Part shown: piece by piece, positions 63,160-64,000 of the stretch
Numbering within the stretch: position 1 is the stretch's first letter
Layout: the number at the start of each line of letters is the position of its first letter
DNA from: Flavobacteriales bacterium
GTDB taxonomy: Bacteria; Bacteroidota; Bacteroidia; Flavobacteriales_D; Crocinitomicaceae
NCBI GenBank assembly: GCA_947474675.1
Contig: CANJKA010000007.1
Span: 1 to 64,000 of the forward strand
Direction: 5' to 3'
DNA: 64,000 nt
Translations under genes and position numbers: made by a program
Notes under the pieces: model-generated
The model's input: the letters and a program-made list of their open reading frames with translations, nothing else
Told to the model about the DNA's origin: nothing
Databases searched by the model: none

Positions 63160-63352
63160 TATTCTTTAATTAAACTTTAAGTTAATAAAATAGTTGAATT
63201 ATACCATTATTTATTCTCAATACTTTTATATTAGTTTAGAAGCTCTCTTAAATCTATAATCAAGAAAGTCAGAATCTAAAAGAAATTGTTGTTTCAGCTC
63301 TTAAATTTACAATCATAAAGAAGTAAAAAACATGATATTTACGGATTCAAAT

Positions 63353-63376
63353 CCAAAATAATCATGTTTATTTTGG
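63353..63376. repeat. Short hairpin upstream of the AAA_14 gene
   Basis: CCAAAATAA (63353-63361) is the exact complement of TTATTTTGG (63368-63376) with a 6-nt loop. It lies about 50 nt before the gene start; it may be a terminator of the opposite side or a regulatory stem. No further signal is seen in the 265-nt gap. Confidence 0.35.
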
Positions 63377-63424
63377 GTTTAGTATTGTTTTTTACTATTT
63401 TTGAGATAGAATAATAGCAGAATT

Positions 63425-64000
63425 ATGATACATCGAGCAATAGAAAAATTAATTGAAGTCCTTTTATTCAAAGGGAAAGCCATTTTATTATTTGGCCCAA
63501 GACAAGTTGGGAAAACAACTTCTATTCGTTCTATTCTCGCTAATAATGAACAAAAATGTTTGTTTTTGAATGGTGATGAAGCAGATGTTCGTGAATCTTT
63601 AGAGAATACAACTTCAACAAAATTATCTCTCTTATTTGGTGAAAACAAAATTGTATTTATTGATGAAGCACAAAGAATAAACGGCATCGGTATTACTCTA
63701 AAATTGATTACGGATGTTTTAAAGGATGTACAAGTTATCGCAACAGGCTCATTCGCTTTTGATTTAGCGAATGAAACACAGGAACCATTGACAGGAAGAA
63801 AATATGAGTTTCAATTATTGCCAATTTCCTTTCAAGAAATGGTGAAACATCATGGTATATTAGAAGAAAAAAGATTACTTGAACAACGTATGATTTATGG
63901 TTATTATCCAGAAATAGTGGTTAATCCAAACGATGCTGAAGAAAATTTAAAATTATTAGCCAATAGTTATTTATACAAAGATTTATTAAATCTAGAGCAG
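63425..64000 (+). CDS. AAA_14/DUF4143-type ATPase, N-terminal part
   Basis: The gene begins at ATG 63425 and is open to the window edge (192 codons). The AAA_14 motifs are intact: Walker A FGPRQVGKTT (G24 to T32), Walker B VFIDEAQ with D80-E81, the sensor ATGSFAF at 106-112 and the LTGR motif at 122-125, then the helix ISFQEMV and LLEQRMIYGYYPEIV. The DUF4143 part would follow beyond the edge. These ATPases are common in bacterial genomes, often of uncertain role, and frequently found near mobile or toxin genes. The upstream neighbours are two pseudogenes. Confidence 0.88.
   Translation, partial: MIHRAIEKLIEVLLFKGKAILLFGPRQVGKTTSIRSILANNEQKCLFLNGDEADVRESLENTTSTKLSLLFGENKIVFIDEAQRINGIGITLKLITDVLKDVQVIATGSFAFDLANETQEPLTGRKYEFQLLPISFQEMVKHHGILEEKRLLEQRMIYGYYPEIVVNPNDAEENLKLLANSYLYKDLLNLEQ

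Noticed and set aside
63379..63687. Minus-strand ORF across the start of the AAA_14 gene
   Set aside because: The plus strand encodes intact Walker A and B motifs in this interval; the opposite frame has no such support.

Overview
The window is AT-rich (roughly one third G+C by eye) and comes from a member of the Bacteroidota, most likely the Flavobacteriales and plausibly near Crocinitomicaceae/Fluviicola. The evidence is: several large secreted proteins with type IX secretion (T9SS) sorting domains and SprB/Ig/PKD repeats; DUF4270 and lipoprotein families typical of the phylum; promoters of the Bacteroidota form TTG-N(18-21)-TAnnTTTG; and characteristic orders such as glgA-DUF4270-glmS divergent from panC-panD. 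I found no tRNA, rRNA, CRISPR array or complete insertion sequence.

Layout. 1-5 kb: end of pyrF, a kelch T9SS protein broken by one amber codon, a TPR LytS-type kinase with its LytTR regulator, then an apparently unannotated structured RNA with its own promoter and terminator. 5-10 kb: two T9SS cargo proteins, one with a thioredoxin domain. 10-19 kb: glyS, then a signalling block with a lone receiver protein, a membrane SpoIIE-type phosphatase, a degenerate AAA_14 ATPase, a TPR-SpoIIE phosphatase, and convergent genes for a tandem SiaB-like kinase and a SiaC-like phosphoprotein. 19-26 kb: the glgA-DUF4270-glmS operon facing panC-panD-flippase-rfaE2. 26-35 kb: an Ig-like T9SS protein, mtnA, a lipoprotein, a small beta-barrel, an M13 peptidase, a hydrolase between 62-bp direct repeats, and an SDR; short palindromic repeats are frequent here. 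35-41 kb: a MITE-like element, a SerB-SerA fusion, a DUF1338 enzyme divergent from an Lrp regulator, and two acyltransferases. 40.5-45.6 kb: the threonine operon thrA-thrB-thrC, preceded by a Thr/Ile-rich leader peptide. 45.6-57.4 kb: a giant PAS kinase, an EamA transporter, recA, bcp, an M1 aminopeptidase, a decayed gene and a LuxR-type regulator. 57.6-64 kb: a small ORF, a subtilisin-like T9SS protease, a YkuD_2/DUF1287 cell-wall pair, two pseudogenes and the start of an intact AAA_14 ATPase.

The most promising candidates for undescribed biology are the partner-switching block at 11.7-18.8 kb, the long-hairpin RNA at 4.8-5.1 kb and the threonine leader. The degenerate ATPase can be compared residue by residue with its intact paralogue at the right edge. 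All functional statements come from reading motifs by eye; no database search was run.
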